Positions 50,075-58,729 of a stretch of DNA of 64,000 bases are shown piece by piece. Source of the DNA: Virgibacillus_O xinjiangensis (GTDB taxonomy: Bacteria; Bacillota; Bacilli; Bacillales; Amphibacillaceae); contig NZ_JBHRSA010000042.1 of the NCBI RefSeq assembly GCF_042643145.1, positions 28,419 through 92,418 of the forward strand, in the 5' to 3' direction. The notes beneath the pieces are model-generated. The model worked only from the letters and a program-made list of their open reading frames with translations. It was not told the DNA's origin and did no database searches. The position numbers and the translations under genes were made by a program. Position 1 is the first letter of the stretch; each line of letters starts with the position of its first letter.

Positions 50075-51637
50075 TTATACAGATACGTTATCCTTTTTTT
50101 CGACTGGTGCTTGTCTGATGAGATAATCAAACGCGCCTAGTGCGGCGGTTGCACCGGAGCCCATGGAAATGATGATCTGTTTGTAGGCACTGTCGGTGCA
50201 GTCGCCAGCGGCATAGATGCCGGGTACGTTGGTTGCACCTTTCTTGTCTACCATGATCTCACCCATTTTTGTTTGGTCGATGTCGTCACCGAGCCATTCG
50301 GTATTTGGTACAAGACCGATCTGGACGAAGACACCTTGCAGTTCGATGTGGTTCATCTGATCTGTTTCACGGTCTTTGTAGTTGATACCGTTGACGGTGT
50401 CGTCACCAGTGATTTCCGTTGTTTGTGCGCTGGTGATAACTGTTACGTTCGGCAGGCTGTAGAGGCGATCCTGCAGGACAGAATCAGCTTTCAGCTCCGG
50501 TGCGAATTCGAGGACGGTTACGTGTTTAACGACCCCTGCAAGGTCAATGGCCGCTTCGATGCCGGAGTTTCCGCCGCCGATGACAGCTACATGCTTGCCT
50601 TCGAACAATGGAGCATCACAGTGCGGGCAGTAGGCGACACCTTTGTTCTTGAACTCTTCCTCGCCAGGTACGCCGATGTTGCGCCAGCGGGCACCGGTAG
50701 AGAGGATGGCTGTCTTACTTTTCAGGACAGCGCCATTTTCCAACTCAAGCTCCACATAGTCATCTTTTCGCTCGATGTTCTTGGCACGCTGCAGATTCAT
50801 GACATCCACATCGTACTCATTCACGTGTGCTTCCAGATTGGCTCCGAGTTTAGGGCCTTCTGTTTCTTTCACACTGATGAAGTTTTCGATGGCTGATGTG
50901 TCCATGACCTGACCGCCAATGCGCTCAGCGACCATGCCTGTGCGGATCCCTTTACGTGCTGCATAGATTGCTGCAGAGGCACCAGCAGGGCCGCCACCCA
51001 CAACCAGCACGTCGTATGGATCTTTATCTTCGAATTCGGAAGCGTCTGGGCCGCTGCCGATTTTCGCCAGGATTTCACCGAGTTCCATACGTCCGCCGCC
51101 GAACTCTTCCCCATTGAGGTAGACAGTCGGCACGGCCATCACGTTCTTGCTTTCCACTTCGTCCTTGAATGCTCCGCCTTCGATCATGGTATGCGTGATG
51201 TTAGGGTTCAGCACGCTCATGATGTTCAGTGCTTGGACAACAACCGGACAGTTGTGGCAGCTCAAGCTGACATAGGTCTCGAAGTGGTATTCGCCTTCGA
51301 TTTTTGTGATTTGGTCGAGGAGTTTCTGATCCTCTTTCGGAGCGCGTCCGCTCACTTGGAGCAGTGCCAATACGAGAGAGGTGAACTCATGACCTAACGG
51401 TACACCGGCAAAGGTGATGCCAGTGTCTTCACCCGGGCGGTTCACGCTGAAGCTTGGAGTTCTTTCCAGTTCTGCATGTTCCACTTTGATTCTGGAAGAC
51501 ATGGTTGCCAGTTCATCGACAAGCTCGGCCATCTCTTTGGATGTTTCATCAGAGCCTGTGCTGATCTTCAGCTCGACATCGCCTTCCAACAGCTGCAGGT
51601 ACTGCTCTAATTGTGATTTGATATCTGCATCTAACAT
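50075..51637 (-). CDS. ahpF: Alkyl hydroperoxide reductase subunit F
   Basis: A 520-residue flavoprotein disulfide reductase. The N-terminal double thioredoxin fold has the CHNC redox pair (SLSCHNCPVVVQALN, about residues 126-140). The FAD domain begins DVLVVGGGPAGASAAIYAARKG, and the second redox pair is in YCPHCDAPLFEG. The C-terminal GIYAAGDCTDSAYKQIIISMGSG closes the FAD site. It uses NADH to re-reduce AhpC. It follows ahpC on the minus strand with a 15-base gap and is presumably PerR-controlled. Confidence 0.95.
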   Translation of the reverse strand: MLDADIKSQLEQYLQLLEGDVELKISTGSDETSKEMAELVDELATMSSRIKVEHAELERTPSFSVNRPGEDTGITFAGVPLGHEFTSLVLALLQVSGRAPKEDQKLLDQITKIEGEYHFETYVSLSCHNCPVVVQALNIMSVLNPNITHTMIEGGAFKDEVESKNVMAVPTVYLNGEEFGGGRMELGEILAKIGSGPDASEFEDKDPYDVLVVGGGPAGASAAIYAARKGIRTGMVAERIGGQVMDTSAIENFISVKETEGPKLGANLEAHVNEYDVDVMNLQRAKNIERKDDYVELELENGAVLKSKTAILSTGARWRNIGVPGEEEFKNKGVAYCPHCDAPLFEGKHVAVIGGGNSGIEAAIDLAGVVKHVTVLEFAPELKADSVLQDRLYSLPNVTVITSAQTTEITGDDTVNGINYKDRETDQMNHIELQGVFVQIGLVPNTEWLGDDIDQTKMGEIMVDKKGATNVPGIYAAGDCTDSAYKQIIISMGSGATAALGAFDYLIRQAPVEKKDNVSV

Positions 51638-51652
51638 GAATTATCGCTCTCC

Positions 51653-52219
51653 TTAGATTTTACCTACTAGGTCGAGGCTTGGTTTAAGGGTTTCTTCCCC
51701 TTCTTTCCATTTAGCTGGGCAAACTTCACCTGGATTGTTGCGAACATATTGTGCTGCTTTGATTTTGTCGATCAGAGTAGTTGCGTCACGGCCGATTCCT
51801 TCTGCATTGATTTCCACAGCCTGAATGACGCCATCCGGATCGATGATGAATGTACCGCGGTCTGCACGGCCTTCTTCTTCAACCAATACGTCGAAGTTGC
51901 GGGAAATCTGGTGGGAAGGATCCCCGATCATAGTGTATTTGATTTTGCTGATTGCTTCGGAATGGTCATGCCATGCTTTATGTGTGAAATGCGTGTCAGT
52001 GGATACGGAATATACTTCCACACCAAGTTCTTGCAGTTTAGGATATTCGTTTTGAAGATCCTCAAGCTCTGTCGGGCAAACGAACGTGAAGTCTGCAGGG
52101 TAGAAGCAAACAACGCTCCAATGTCCTTTGAAATCTTGTTCTGTTACTTCGATGAAGTCATCGCCTTCTCTATATGCTTGTGCCTTGAACGGTTCTACTT
52201 CTTTTCCAATTAATGCCAT
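51653..52219 (-). CDS. ahpC: Alkyl hydroperoxide reductase subunit C (peroxiredoxin)
   Basis: A 188-residue typical 2-Cys peroxiredoxin. The peroxidatic Cys is in FYPADFTFVCPTELEDLQ (about residue 48) and the resolving Cys in GEVCPAKWKEG near the C-terminus. It reduces hydrogen peroxide and organic hydroperoxides and is recycled by AhpF. An exact PerR box lies just upstream of its ribosome site, and perR itself is at 5.5 kb. The ATG follows AGGAGG. Confidence 0.96.
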   Translation of the reverse strand: MALIGKEVEPFKAQAYREGDDFIEVTEQDFKGHWSVVCFYPADFTFVCPTELEDLQNEYPKLQELGVEVYSVSTDTHFTHKAWHDHSEAISKIKYTMIGDPSHQISRNFDVLVEEEGRADRGTFIIDPDGVIQAVEINAEGIGRDATTLIDKIKAAQYVRNNPGEVCPAKWKEGEETLKPSLDLVGKI

Positions 52220-52235
52220 GTTGACATCCTCCTAA

Positions 52236-52250
52236 TTATAATTATTATAA
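52236..52250. promoter_or_regulatory. PerR box upstream of ahpCF
   Basis: TTATAATTATTATAA is an exact match to the Bacillus PerR consensus TTATAATNATTATAA. It lies between a TTGACA-type -35 (52278-52283 on the minus strand) and the ahpC ribosome site, positioned to block transcription. Confidence 0.92.
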
Positions 52251-52458
52251 TCTTATTGTTATACAAAATTACTCAAATGTCAACGAAAGCGACTGCGTGA
52301 TGTTAAAATCCAGTCGATTGATCAGATTTCGTGTCGGAATGCGCTGCATCAGGGCTGTATTTGCCGGTATGCCCAGGGCTTTCCAACTACTGAAAAGAAG
52401 CGGTTGACAAGGGGATGTTCCTATCGTTCCCTTCCTATATAATAATTAAACAGAACAA

Positions 52459-52499
52459 TGCCCGGTTTTTTCCAAACGTCGTCGGAAACAACCGGGCAT
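52459..52499 (-). terminator. Terminator after the BenE-family gene
   Basis: Stem TGCCCGGTT..TTTCC / GGAAA..AACCGGGCA. It lies between the ahpC promoter region and the 3' end of the BenE-family gene. Confidence 0.75.
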
Positions 52500-52536
52500 A
52501 TAGGCTAGGGGGAAATTCATTCTTTTTATATCCCTG

Positions 52537-53814
52537 TCACAAGGATTCTGCGCGTTTTTCCGATGGAATGTTTTCCCTTTGCTCTACCTTCTGTGCTTTT
52601 TCTGCACGCAGCTTATGGGAGAAGTGTTCATTCTCAATTAGCGCAGATACGAGCAGCCCACCGATAATGGCCCATAATGGGGCACTGACTTGGAAGAAGG
52701 TGATGCCGGACATGCCGATGATCAGGGCAAAAAATGCGCCCATTTGAAAGGAATCATCCGAAAAGGCTGTCTTCAAGGAATTGATGAGCGCTCCGAGCAT
52801 GGCGAGCCCTGCAATGACGGTCACGATCACACTCGGCATGGCGATGACAAAAGGGACGATGATGGAGGCGAACAGGCCATAGATGACGAAAATGACTCCA
52901 TTGGTGAACGCTGCAGCATAGCGTTCATCTTTTGCCCCTACATCTTCTGCCGAGTTGATCGCGGTCGAGGGACCTGCGATATTGATGGAATGCCCCCCAA
53001 AACACGCAGCAATGATGCCGACCGTCGAACCGGAAATGGCCATGGCGTTGTTCGGCGGGCGATACCCTTGGGACATCAACACCCCTGTCGCTTGGGCATT
53101 TTCCGAAGAAATGATGAGCAATGCCAGCGGAATGCCGATGGACACGATCGCTTCCATGCTGAAGGCGGGCAGGATGACCTGCGGCAGTGTCAGCGAACCT
53201 GGCATGCTCTGCAATTGAAAGGCACCCGTCAGAAATGCCAATGCAACGGCGATGACTAGTGCAGTCAAGACCGGCGGCACTTTTTTCATGAACCGGGATG
53301 ACAAGAGAAAAGCGATGATTGCCGAGCCTGCCAATAGGGGAGAGACCGTAATGGATGTAATCATGTCAATGGCAAAATGGATCATCACCCCGACAATCAT
53401 CCCCATGATGATGGGAGTGGGCATCCATTTCATCACTTTATCAATCAATCCCGAGGCACCAAGAAGGATCACCAGAATATGGGCCACTATGTAGGCGCCG
53501 ACGGCCTCCTGCAGGGAAAAATGCGCGAGCGATCCCGCCACAAGCACCGCCCCGGCGATGCTGTGCGCCCCTGTGATGGGCTGCCGGTATTTCAATACCA
53601 AGTAGATGCCGAGCAATCCGCTGAAAAAATAGACAGCGAACAGCCAGCTGATCGTCTCTGCATAAGTCAATCCGCCGCTTGTCGCCCCGCCGATGATGAT
53701 CAACGCAGGGCCTGTACAGCCAAAGATCCCGCCAACCGTACCGGCACTCATCGTATTGAGATGCAGCGTCCTGCGTAAATCCGTAAAATTCTTGCCAAAA
53801 TGGTTTCCTTCCAT
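52537..53814 (-). CDS. BenE-family (benzoate/H+ symporter-like) transporter
   Basis: A permease of about 425 residues with 11-12 helices. GGIFGCTGPALIIIGGATSGGLTYAETISWLFAVYFFSGLLG and GAHSIAGAVLVAG, with the second-half FGGHSINIAGPSTAINSAEDVG motif, match the BenE family of the nucleobase-ascorbate-like fold. The substrate is probably an aromatic or other organic acid; no aromatic catabolic genes are nearby. Start: ATG at 53814 is preferred; a GTG at 53835 overlaps the GAGGAGG ribosome site. The C-terminal tail is charged. Confidence 0.85.
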   Translation of the reverse strand: MEGNHFGKNFTDLRRTLHLNTMSAGTVGGIFGCTGPALIIIGGATSGGLTYAETISWLFAVYFFSGLLGIYLVLKYRQPITGAHSIAGAVLVAGSLAHFSLQEAVGAYIVAHILVILLGASGLIDKVMKWMPTPIIMGMIVGVMIHFAIDMITSITVSPLLAGSAIIAFLLSSRFMKKVPPVLTALVIAVALAFLTGAFQLQSMPGSLTLPQVILPAFSMEAIVSIGIPLALLIISSENAQATGVLMSQGYRPPNNAMAISGSTVGIIAACFGGHSINIAGPSTAINSAEDVGAKDERYAAAFTNGVIFVIYGLFASIIVPFVIAMPSVIVTVIAGLAMLGALINSLKTAFSDDSFQMGAFFALIIGMSGITFFQVSAPLWAIIGGLLVSALIENEHFSHKLRAEKAQKVEQRENIPSEKRAESL

Positions 53815-54026
53815 AAAAAGCAGATGCCTCCTCACCTGAATCTATCGTGAATGAAGGGTTCCTGTCTGGGTGATTTATTTGTCTTCATTCAAAATGATAT
53901 CTTCCATTATACAGATAACTGTTAATTGTTCAATATTTTCTAAATTATTTGGGTAAAAGGATGGATGGGTTGGAGGAGAGTATGGCATTGGTATGTAACA
54001 TACAAGACTCGCTGCGGATTTTCCCA

Positions 54027-54059
54027 TGAAAAAACGGCCTGCTGTCATCGCAGGCCGTT
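54027..54059 (-). terminator. Terminator after the GlsB-like gene
   Basis: Perfect stem AACGGCCTGC / GCAGGCCGTT with T6 on the minus strand. Confidence 0.92.
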
Positions 54060-54076
54060 GATATATATATACTCTA

Positions 54077-54331
54077 TTACGTTGCTTTCCTCATGCCTTT
54101 CATAATCAGGCTGACGATGAAGATGAGGATGATCGCACCGATCAATGCTGGTATGATTGCGAACCCACCGATGACTGGTCCGAAGTCTCCCATCAGGGAA
54201 GAACCGATCCATGCACCGATGAAACCAGCGATGATGTTACCGATGATTCCGCCTGGTACATCCTTTCCAACGATTAGGCTGGCCAACCAACCTAGAATAC
54301 CACCAACAATTAAACTCCAAATAAAACTCAT
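54077..54331 (-). CDS. GlsB/YeaQ/YmgE-family small membrane protein
   Basis: An 84-residue protein with three helices. FIWSLIVGGILGWLASLIVGKDVPGGIIGNIIAGFIGAWIG is the transglycosylase-associated/GlsB signature, and the last helix is FAIIPALIGAIILIFIVSLIM. Members are stress-induced membrane proteins of unknown mechanism. The start at 54331 has AGGAGGTA at ideal spacing; the longer upstream frame is not supported. It is monocistronic with a strong terminator. Confidence 0.88.
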   Translation of the reverse strand: MSFIWSLIVGGILGWLASLIVGKDVPGGIIGNIIAGFIGAWIGSSLMGDFGPVIGGFAIIPALIGAIILIFIVSLIMKGMRKAT

Positions 54332-54540
54332 AATATCTAATACCTCCTGTGAAAAGCTTATTTTAACGGTGTAGTTATTACATAGCCTTATTTTATGTTT
54401 TTTAAACAAAGGAAGGGAGCGAGCGGCTCGATTTGAAGTGGTGGTGTGGTCCTCGGATCGTGGCATTTCCAGGTCGCGCGGGAGCACCACACTGGGGTGA
54501 GAGCGCCTTTAATTCAGATACAGTCCGGATAATCGTGCAA

Positions 54541-54895
54541 AAAAAAGAATGGCTCACATTAATACTTGGTTACAATGTTTTCTACCACCGAAAAAATTGT
54601 AAAGAAGAAATGGATGTGACCCATCAATAGTTTAGCCAGAATAAGAGCTTCTTATAACAAACAGATAAATCAGTTATTATACCGCTAGGATATTGAACTT
54701 GCATGGAATGGACAAATCAGGCATGGGAATTTGATGTGCGCAAATTTATAAAAATATGTAAAAAGAAGGGACCACATCAATGTTTAGTTAGAATGTCTCA
54801 ACCACGAATAAATGTAAAGGAGAAATGGATGTGATCCGTTCATGTGACCCATTTTCAGTGTAGCCAGAAGATCGAAGTTTTATAACAAATGGAAA
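54541..54895 (+). repeat. Diverged direct duplication of about 135 bp in a gene-free region
   Basis: Segment 54541-54676 (GGCTCACATTAATACTTGGT.., AAGAAATGGATGTGACCC, TTTAGCCAGAA, TATAACAAACAGATAAAT) recurs at about 54758-54895 (GGACCACATCAATGTTTAGT.., GAGAAATGGATGTGATCC, GTAGCCAGAA, TATAACAAATGGAAATAG). No protein frame spans either copy. The 54332-54905 interval otherwise holds no gene. Confidence 0.7.
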
Positions 54896-54907
54896 TAGAT
54901 TAATTAA

Positions 54908-55088
54908 TTGAACACTCGTGCCGCACCAGCCTCAACTCGGTCGCCATCATACTGCACTCGTGCCGCATCAGCCTCAGCTCAGGCCGCGCACCCGCCCACT
55001 CGTGCCGCACCAGCCTCAACTCGGTCGCCATCATACTGCACTCGTGCCCCACACTCTCAGCTCGGGCCCCAGACCCGCTCACTCCCCA
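54908..55088 (+). repeat. Array R8 of the 21-bp repeat family (about 8 units)
   Basis: Cores ACTCGTGCC, ACTCGGTCG and GCTCAGGCC at 21-base steps. A four-unit block is repeated: CAGCCTCAACTCGGTCGCCA and CATCATACTGCACTCGTGCC each occur twice. Confidence 0.85.
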
Positions 55089-55095
55089 ACTCACA

Positions 55096-55145
55096 AAAAA
55101 CCAGCAGCTACTATCCCATAAAGGTGGGTAGTGGCTGCTGGTTTT
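55096..55145 (-). terminator. Terminator after the flavoprotein gene
   Basis: Long stem AACCAGCAGCTACTATCCC / GGGTAGTGGCTGCTGGTT, using one G-T pair, with T-rich flanks on both strands. Confidence 0.88.
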
Positions 55146-55154
55146 ACTGCAATA

Positions 55155-56222
55155 TTATTGTGCAAGCAACTTTTCCAAGTGCTTGACGGTTGGTGTCAGG
55201 TTGACGAGGAAGTAGGTTTCCCGAAGTCTGCGCGCTGGGTGGCTGACGTTCAGGTAGCCTGCTCCACCGTTATGGATCATGTCTGTGTTGGCTGCATTCA
55301 GAGTTAGATAAGTCACATCCAGCCGTAATTGGACCAAAGACTTCCAGTCGAGCTTGCCGATATTTTCTTCGAGATAGTCATAGACACGCTCTCTCTGTTG
55401 GTGGAGATCTTCTTCTAGATCCTCGCCCTGTACGGGCAAGTACTGGTTGCAACCTGCTTGTTTGCCGCGCGCCTTCTGCACCGATTGGGCGCAGGAGGCG
55501 GTGACCCCCAAACCTAATGGAATCTGATACATCAGGAAGGTGGGGCGGACTTTTTCGACAAATGCATCCGCATCTTCCGAAATCACCCAGTCGTCTGGGA
55601 TGAAGCAGTCACGGAAGCGGCAGCCATAGGTGGCGCTTCCGTTGATTCCCAGATAATCAACTTTTTCCTTGAGGGTCAACCCTTCCGTATCACACGGAAT
55701 GAACAGCATGATCCGGCGTCCGCTCTCTGCCTCGGCAACTGCTCCGAACCAATGGTCATCTCCCAGATTGGAGACGGAAGGCAGGGAGCCGGATATGCAG
55801 TATCCGCCGTCTCTGCGCTCTGCCTTGAGCAGCAGCCGTTCCACTCCGCCGTAAAATTTCATCGGGTTGGAGAGCCCTGTTCCCGCCAGCAATGTCCCGT
55901 CTTCCAGCTTGGGGAGGATTTCCTTTTTCAGGTAATCATTGCGGCTGTTGCGCAGGTAGGTCAGTGCGGCAAGCTGGCACCACAGGACGAAACCGGTCGT
56001 CATACATACCTTGGACACTTCTTCCACCAATTGGAATTCACGGAGAGAGACCTCCTTTTCCGTCTGCGATTCGGATGTGTAATAGCCATTCTCTCCCAGC
56101 AGCCGCAGGAATTCTCCCGGATAATGATGCTCCGTATCAATCTTACGGACGAGGGGCTTCAACTCCTCCTGCAGAAGGGGTGTCAATTTTTCAATTGCTC
56201 CAGTTGTGTTTTCCTTTATCAT
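55155..56222 (-). CDS. Acyl-CoA dehydrogenase-like flavoprotein
   Basis: A 355-residue protein with the acyl-CoA dehydrogenase fold: an N-terminal helical domain (LLQEELKPLVRKIDTEHHYPGEFLRLLGENGYY), a middle beta domain (GTGLSNPMKFYGG; GYCISGSLPSVSNLG) and a C-terminal four-helix bundle. The catalytic Glu region of true acyl-CoA dehydrogenases is not evident and the C-terminus is short. That suggests a flavin-dependent monooxygenase or desulfurisation-type relative (SfnB/DszC-like) rather than a beta-oxidation enzyme. It follows the DUF4242 gene with a 39-base gap. Their promoter closely resembles that of an SsuABC-like transporter at 63.9 kb. Confidence 0.75.
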   Translation of the reverse strand: MIKENTTGAIEKLTPLLQEELKPLVRKIDTEHHYPGEFLRLLGENGYYTSESQTEKEVSLREFQLVEEVSKVCMTTGFVLWCQLAALTYLRNSRNDYLKKEILPKLEDGTLLAGTGLSNPMKFYGGVERLLLKAERRDGGYCISGSLPSVSNLGDDHWFGAVAEAESGRRIMLFIPCDTEGLTLKEKVDYLGINGSATYGCRFRDCFIPDDWVISEDADAFVEKVRPTFLMYQIPLGLGVTASCAQSVQKARGKQAGCNQYLPVQGEDLEEDLHQQRERVYDYLEENIGKLDWKSLVQLRLDVTYLTLNAANTDMIHNGGAGYLNVSHPARRLRETYFLVNLTPTVKHLEKLLAQ

Positions 56223-56261
56223 ACGGAAATCTCTCTCCTTTTCCATTGGGGATGGTCCTTT

Positions 56262-56798
56262 TTACTTGCCGATTTCAGTGATGGAATCGAGCGGTGTTTT
56301 GACAGCTTCGCGAGCTCTTTTGACCGCATCTTCATCTGGCGCGTCGTAGAAGCAAAGGCATTTGGACATATCTTCGCATACATAGGTGCGTTCGAACGAT
56401 ACTTCCGGCACTTCAGCATAATGTACGGAGTTCTTCTTTTTGCGCTCCAAATACTGATCCATGGTCAAATCTTCCGGCAGATTCCACTGCACAAGGTAAT
56501 TTACCTTGTCGTTATCGGCCTGCTTCTTCACTTCATCGAGATCTTTTCCGACGATGCGTACGGCCTTCACGAGGTCCGCCTGTACGCCGTTATCTTTCAA
56601 TACACCAGCAAGTGCATCTTCATCTTTTTCTGTTTCAAAAATAAGGAAAGAACGGGACAGGTCTTTTGCAGCCTGAACTTCAATCAGATTGACGCCTTCA
56701 TTTTGTACGGTTTCGTTGAGGGAGGCTACTTTCTCCTCCAGTCCATTCTGATCCTTGATCTCTCCATTAAATGTTGTTTCCACTAAATATAGTCCCAT
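56262..56798 (-). CDS. DUF4242 domain protein
   Basis: A 178-residue protein of apparently two related ferredoxin-like halves: residues 1-85 (LYLVETTFNGEI.., RSFLIFETEKDEDALAGVL) and 98-178 (YLVQWNLPEDLTMDQYL.., KCLCFYDAPDEDAVKRAREAV). The second half matches DUF4242, small alpha/beta proteins suggested to bind nickel or other ligands. It contains a Cys pair (CEDMSKCLC). No enzymatic function is established. It is first in a two-gene minus-strand operon with the acyl-CoA-dehydrogenase-like flavoprotein, divergent from hxlR, with AAGGAGG before the ATG. Confidence 0.75.
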   Translation of the reverse strand: MGLYLVETTFNGEIKDQNGLEEKVASLNETVQNEGVNLIEVQAAKDLSRSFLIFETEKDEDALAGVLKDNGVQADLVKAVRIVGKDLDEVKKQADNDKVNYLVQWNLPEDLTMDQYLERKKKNSVHYAEVPEVSFERTYVCEDMSKCLCFYDAPDEDAVKRAREAVKTPLDSITEIGK

Positions 56799-56872
56799 GA
56801 TAGATCCTCCTTTAGTATACTCCTGTTAACTGATAAATCCAATTGATTTAATAAGGATTGTTTCTTAAGGTT

Positions 56873-56901
56873 ATAATATTATAGTAAGTTCAAAAAATCA
56901 A
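56873..56901 (-). promoter_or_regulatory. Promoter of the DUF4242-flavoprotein operon with a shared motif
   Basis: Minus-strand TTGATT, 17-base spacer, TATTAT. The plus-strand sequence TAAGTTCAAAAAATCAACCT (56885-56904) matches 18 of 20 bases of the promoter at 63904-63923. The inverted pair TTAAGGTT/AACCTTAA also spans it, a possible operator for the divergent HxlR regulator. Confidence 0.65.
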
Positions 56902-56966
56902 CCTTAAAATCCAAATATGTTATAATTTTTGTATAATATCCTATTTGTTGAAGGGGAGACTGCTTG

Positions 56967-57419
56967 ATGAAGGAAAATTACAAGCTGCCATGTAATATTG
57001 CGCAGACACTCAATATTGTCGGGGACCGGTGGACATTGCTGATCGTCCATGAAATCCTAGTAGGTGCCTCGACATTCAATGAAATAAAGAAGGGGTTGGA
57101 AGGAATCTCTTCCAATCTATTGTCAGACCGGCTGAAATACCTCACGGAGAGCGGATTGATCGAAACATCGCTGTACTCGGACCATCCGCCGCGGTATCAA
57201 TATACCTTGACCGAAAGCGGCCGCGATTTAGAGCCTGTATTCCATTCGCTTCTGCTATGGGGGCGCAAGCATCTGGACAAATGTTATAAAAAACTGGTCC
57301 ATGAAACTTGCCGTCATGAGGTGGAAACAGCTTTCTATTGCTCCCATTGCGAAGAGAATGTAGCGGACGAAGAACTCATTGTCCTGCCATATGATGAAAA
57401 AGAGGAAATACCGTCATAA
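56967..57419 (+). CDS. HxlR-family transcriptional regulator
   Basis: A 150-residue HxlR winged-helix protein. CNIAQTLNIVGDRWTLLIVHEILVGASTFNEIKKGLEGISSNLLSDRLKYLTESGLIE is the complete signature, including the N-terminal Cys used for thiol sensing in some members. A C-terminal extension (CRHEVETAFYCSHCEEN) carries three further Cys and a His, possibly a zinc or redox site. It is divergent from the DUF4242-flavoprotein operon and probably controls it. ATG at 56967; a TTG at 56964 is adjacent. Confidence 0.88.
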   Translation: MKENYKLPCNIAQTLNIVGDRWTLLIVHEILVGASTFNEIKKGLEGISSNLLSDRLKYLTESGLIETSLYSDHPPRYQYTLTESGRDLEPVFHSLLLWGRKHLDKCYKKLVHETCRHEVETAFYCSHCEENVADEELIVLPYDEKEEIPS

Positions 57420-57427
57420 GCGGGATA

Positions 57428-57645
57428 GAGGAGGGGGGACTGCGGCCTGAGTGGGCGGTGCTGTGGCCTGAGTGAGAGGTGTTGAGGCCTGAGTGGAGTG
57501 AGCTGAAGCCCGAGGAAGCGGTGCTGTCGCCTGAGTGAGAGTAGCTGTCGCCCGAGTGGAGTGAGCTGCGGCCTGAGTGGAGAGTGCTGCAGCCCGACCT
57601 GAGAGTAGCTGTCGCCCGAGCGAGAAGGCGGTCGCCCTTGTGACA
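57428..57645 (-). repeat. Array R9 of the 21-bp repeat family, inverted (about 10 units)
   Basis: Plus-strand cores GGCCTGAGT, GCCCGAGT and GCCTGAGT every 21 bases, with spacers such as GGAGTGAGCTGC and GAGAGTAGCTGTC. It fills the gap between the convergent hxlR and bioB genes. Confidence 0.88.
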
Positions 57646-57650
57646 CCAAA

Positions 57651-57675
57651 GGAGAGCATCATATCGATGCTCTCC
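57651..57675 (-). terminator. Terminator after bioB
   Basis: Perfect stem GGAGAGCATC / GATGCTCTCC with a short CTTT tail on the minus strand. Confidence 0.7.
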
Positions 57676-57693
57676 AAAATCTCTATACATAAA

Positions 57694-58692
57694 TTACGTC
57701 AATTCTTCAGCCATTTCATTATCATCAATTTCAAATCCCAGGTCTTCGATCATTTTGTGGTCAGCTGTGCTTTCTTGGCCGGCTGTTGTCAGATAGTCGC
57801 CGACGAACACGGAATTGGCTGGATACAGTCCTAACGGCTGGAGGCTTCTCAAGTTGACTTCCCTGCCGCCGGAGATGCGAATCTCCTTTGTTGGGTTGAT
57901 GAAACGGAATAAAGCGAGCACCTTCAGACAGTAGCGTGGGTCCAACTCCTCCGTTCCTTCCAATGGTGTGCCGTCGATGGCATGCAAAAAGTTTACCGGA
58001 ATCGAATCGGCATCGAGGACTTTCAGGCTTCTGGCCATGTCGATGACATCTCTTTGCGTTTCCTTCATGCCCACGATGACGCCGGAGCATGGGGAAATCC
58101 CTGCATCTTTCGCCGTATTCACGGTTTCCACACGATCGTCATATGTATGGGATGTTGTGATATTGGGGTGGTGGGATTTCGATGTATTGATATTATGGTT
58201 GTAGCGGTCCACCCCTGCTTCTTTTAATTGCTCTGCTTGTTCGGGTTTCAAAATCCCCATGCACGCGCATACTTTCAAGTCATATTTCTCTTTGATCTCC
58301 TTGACGGTAGTTGCGACGGTATCGACCTCGCGCTTGCTAGGCCCTCTGCCGCTGGCGACAATGCAATAGGTTCCCGCATTCAGCCGGTCTGCCTCGGCCG
58401 CACCACTCAATAATGATACCCGGTTGACCATCGTATATTTTTCCACAGGTGCCGTTGATAATGATGATTGTGCACAATACCCGCAGTTTTCGGGACAAAG
58501 GCCAGATTTAGCGTTGATAATCATATTCAACTTCACTTTATTTCCGAAATGGTGATGCCTGATTTTATAAGAAGCTTGCAATAACAGTAAAAGCTCATCA
58601 TCCGGACAGTTTAATATTGAAAGAGCTTCCTCATCCGTAATTTCTCCCCCTGCAATAACCCTGTCTGCTATGTCAGACCATTGATTCATCAT
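57694..58692 (-). CDS. bioB: Biotin synthase
   Basis: A 332-residue radical SAM enzyme. The SAM cluster motif is CPENCGYC in SGLCPENCGYCAQSS, with YNHNINTSKSHHPNI, CSGVIVGMKET and the GGREVNLRSLQPL region with the [2Fe-2S] Arg. It inserts sulfur into dethiobiotin. It is second after bioY in a minus-strand operon; the other biotin genes (bioA, D, F, W/I) are not here. This could mean salvage of dethiobiotin, or the rest of the pathway at another locus. Confidence 0.95.
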   Translation of the reverse strand: MMNQWSDIADRVIAGGEITDEEALSILNCPDDELLLLLQASYKIRHHHFGNKVKLNMIINAKSGLCPENCGYCAQSSLSTAPVEKYTMVNRVSLLSGAAEADRLNAGTYCIVASGRGPSKREVDTVATTVKEIKEKYDLKVCACMGILKPEQAEQLKEAGVDRYNHNINTSKSHHPNITTSHTYDDRVETVNTAKDAGISPCSGVIVGMKETQRDVIDMARSLKVLDADSIPVNFLHAIDGTPLEGTEELDPRYCLKVLALFRFINPTKEIRISGGREVNLRSLQPLGLYPANSVFVGDYLTTAGQESTADHKMIEDLGFEIDDNEMAEELT

Positions 58693-58729
58693 GTTTCCAT
58701 CCCTTTCCTTTAATAATCGCTCAGCCCTG

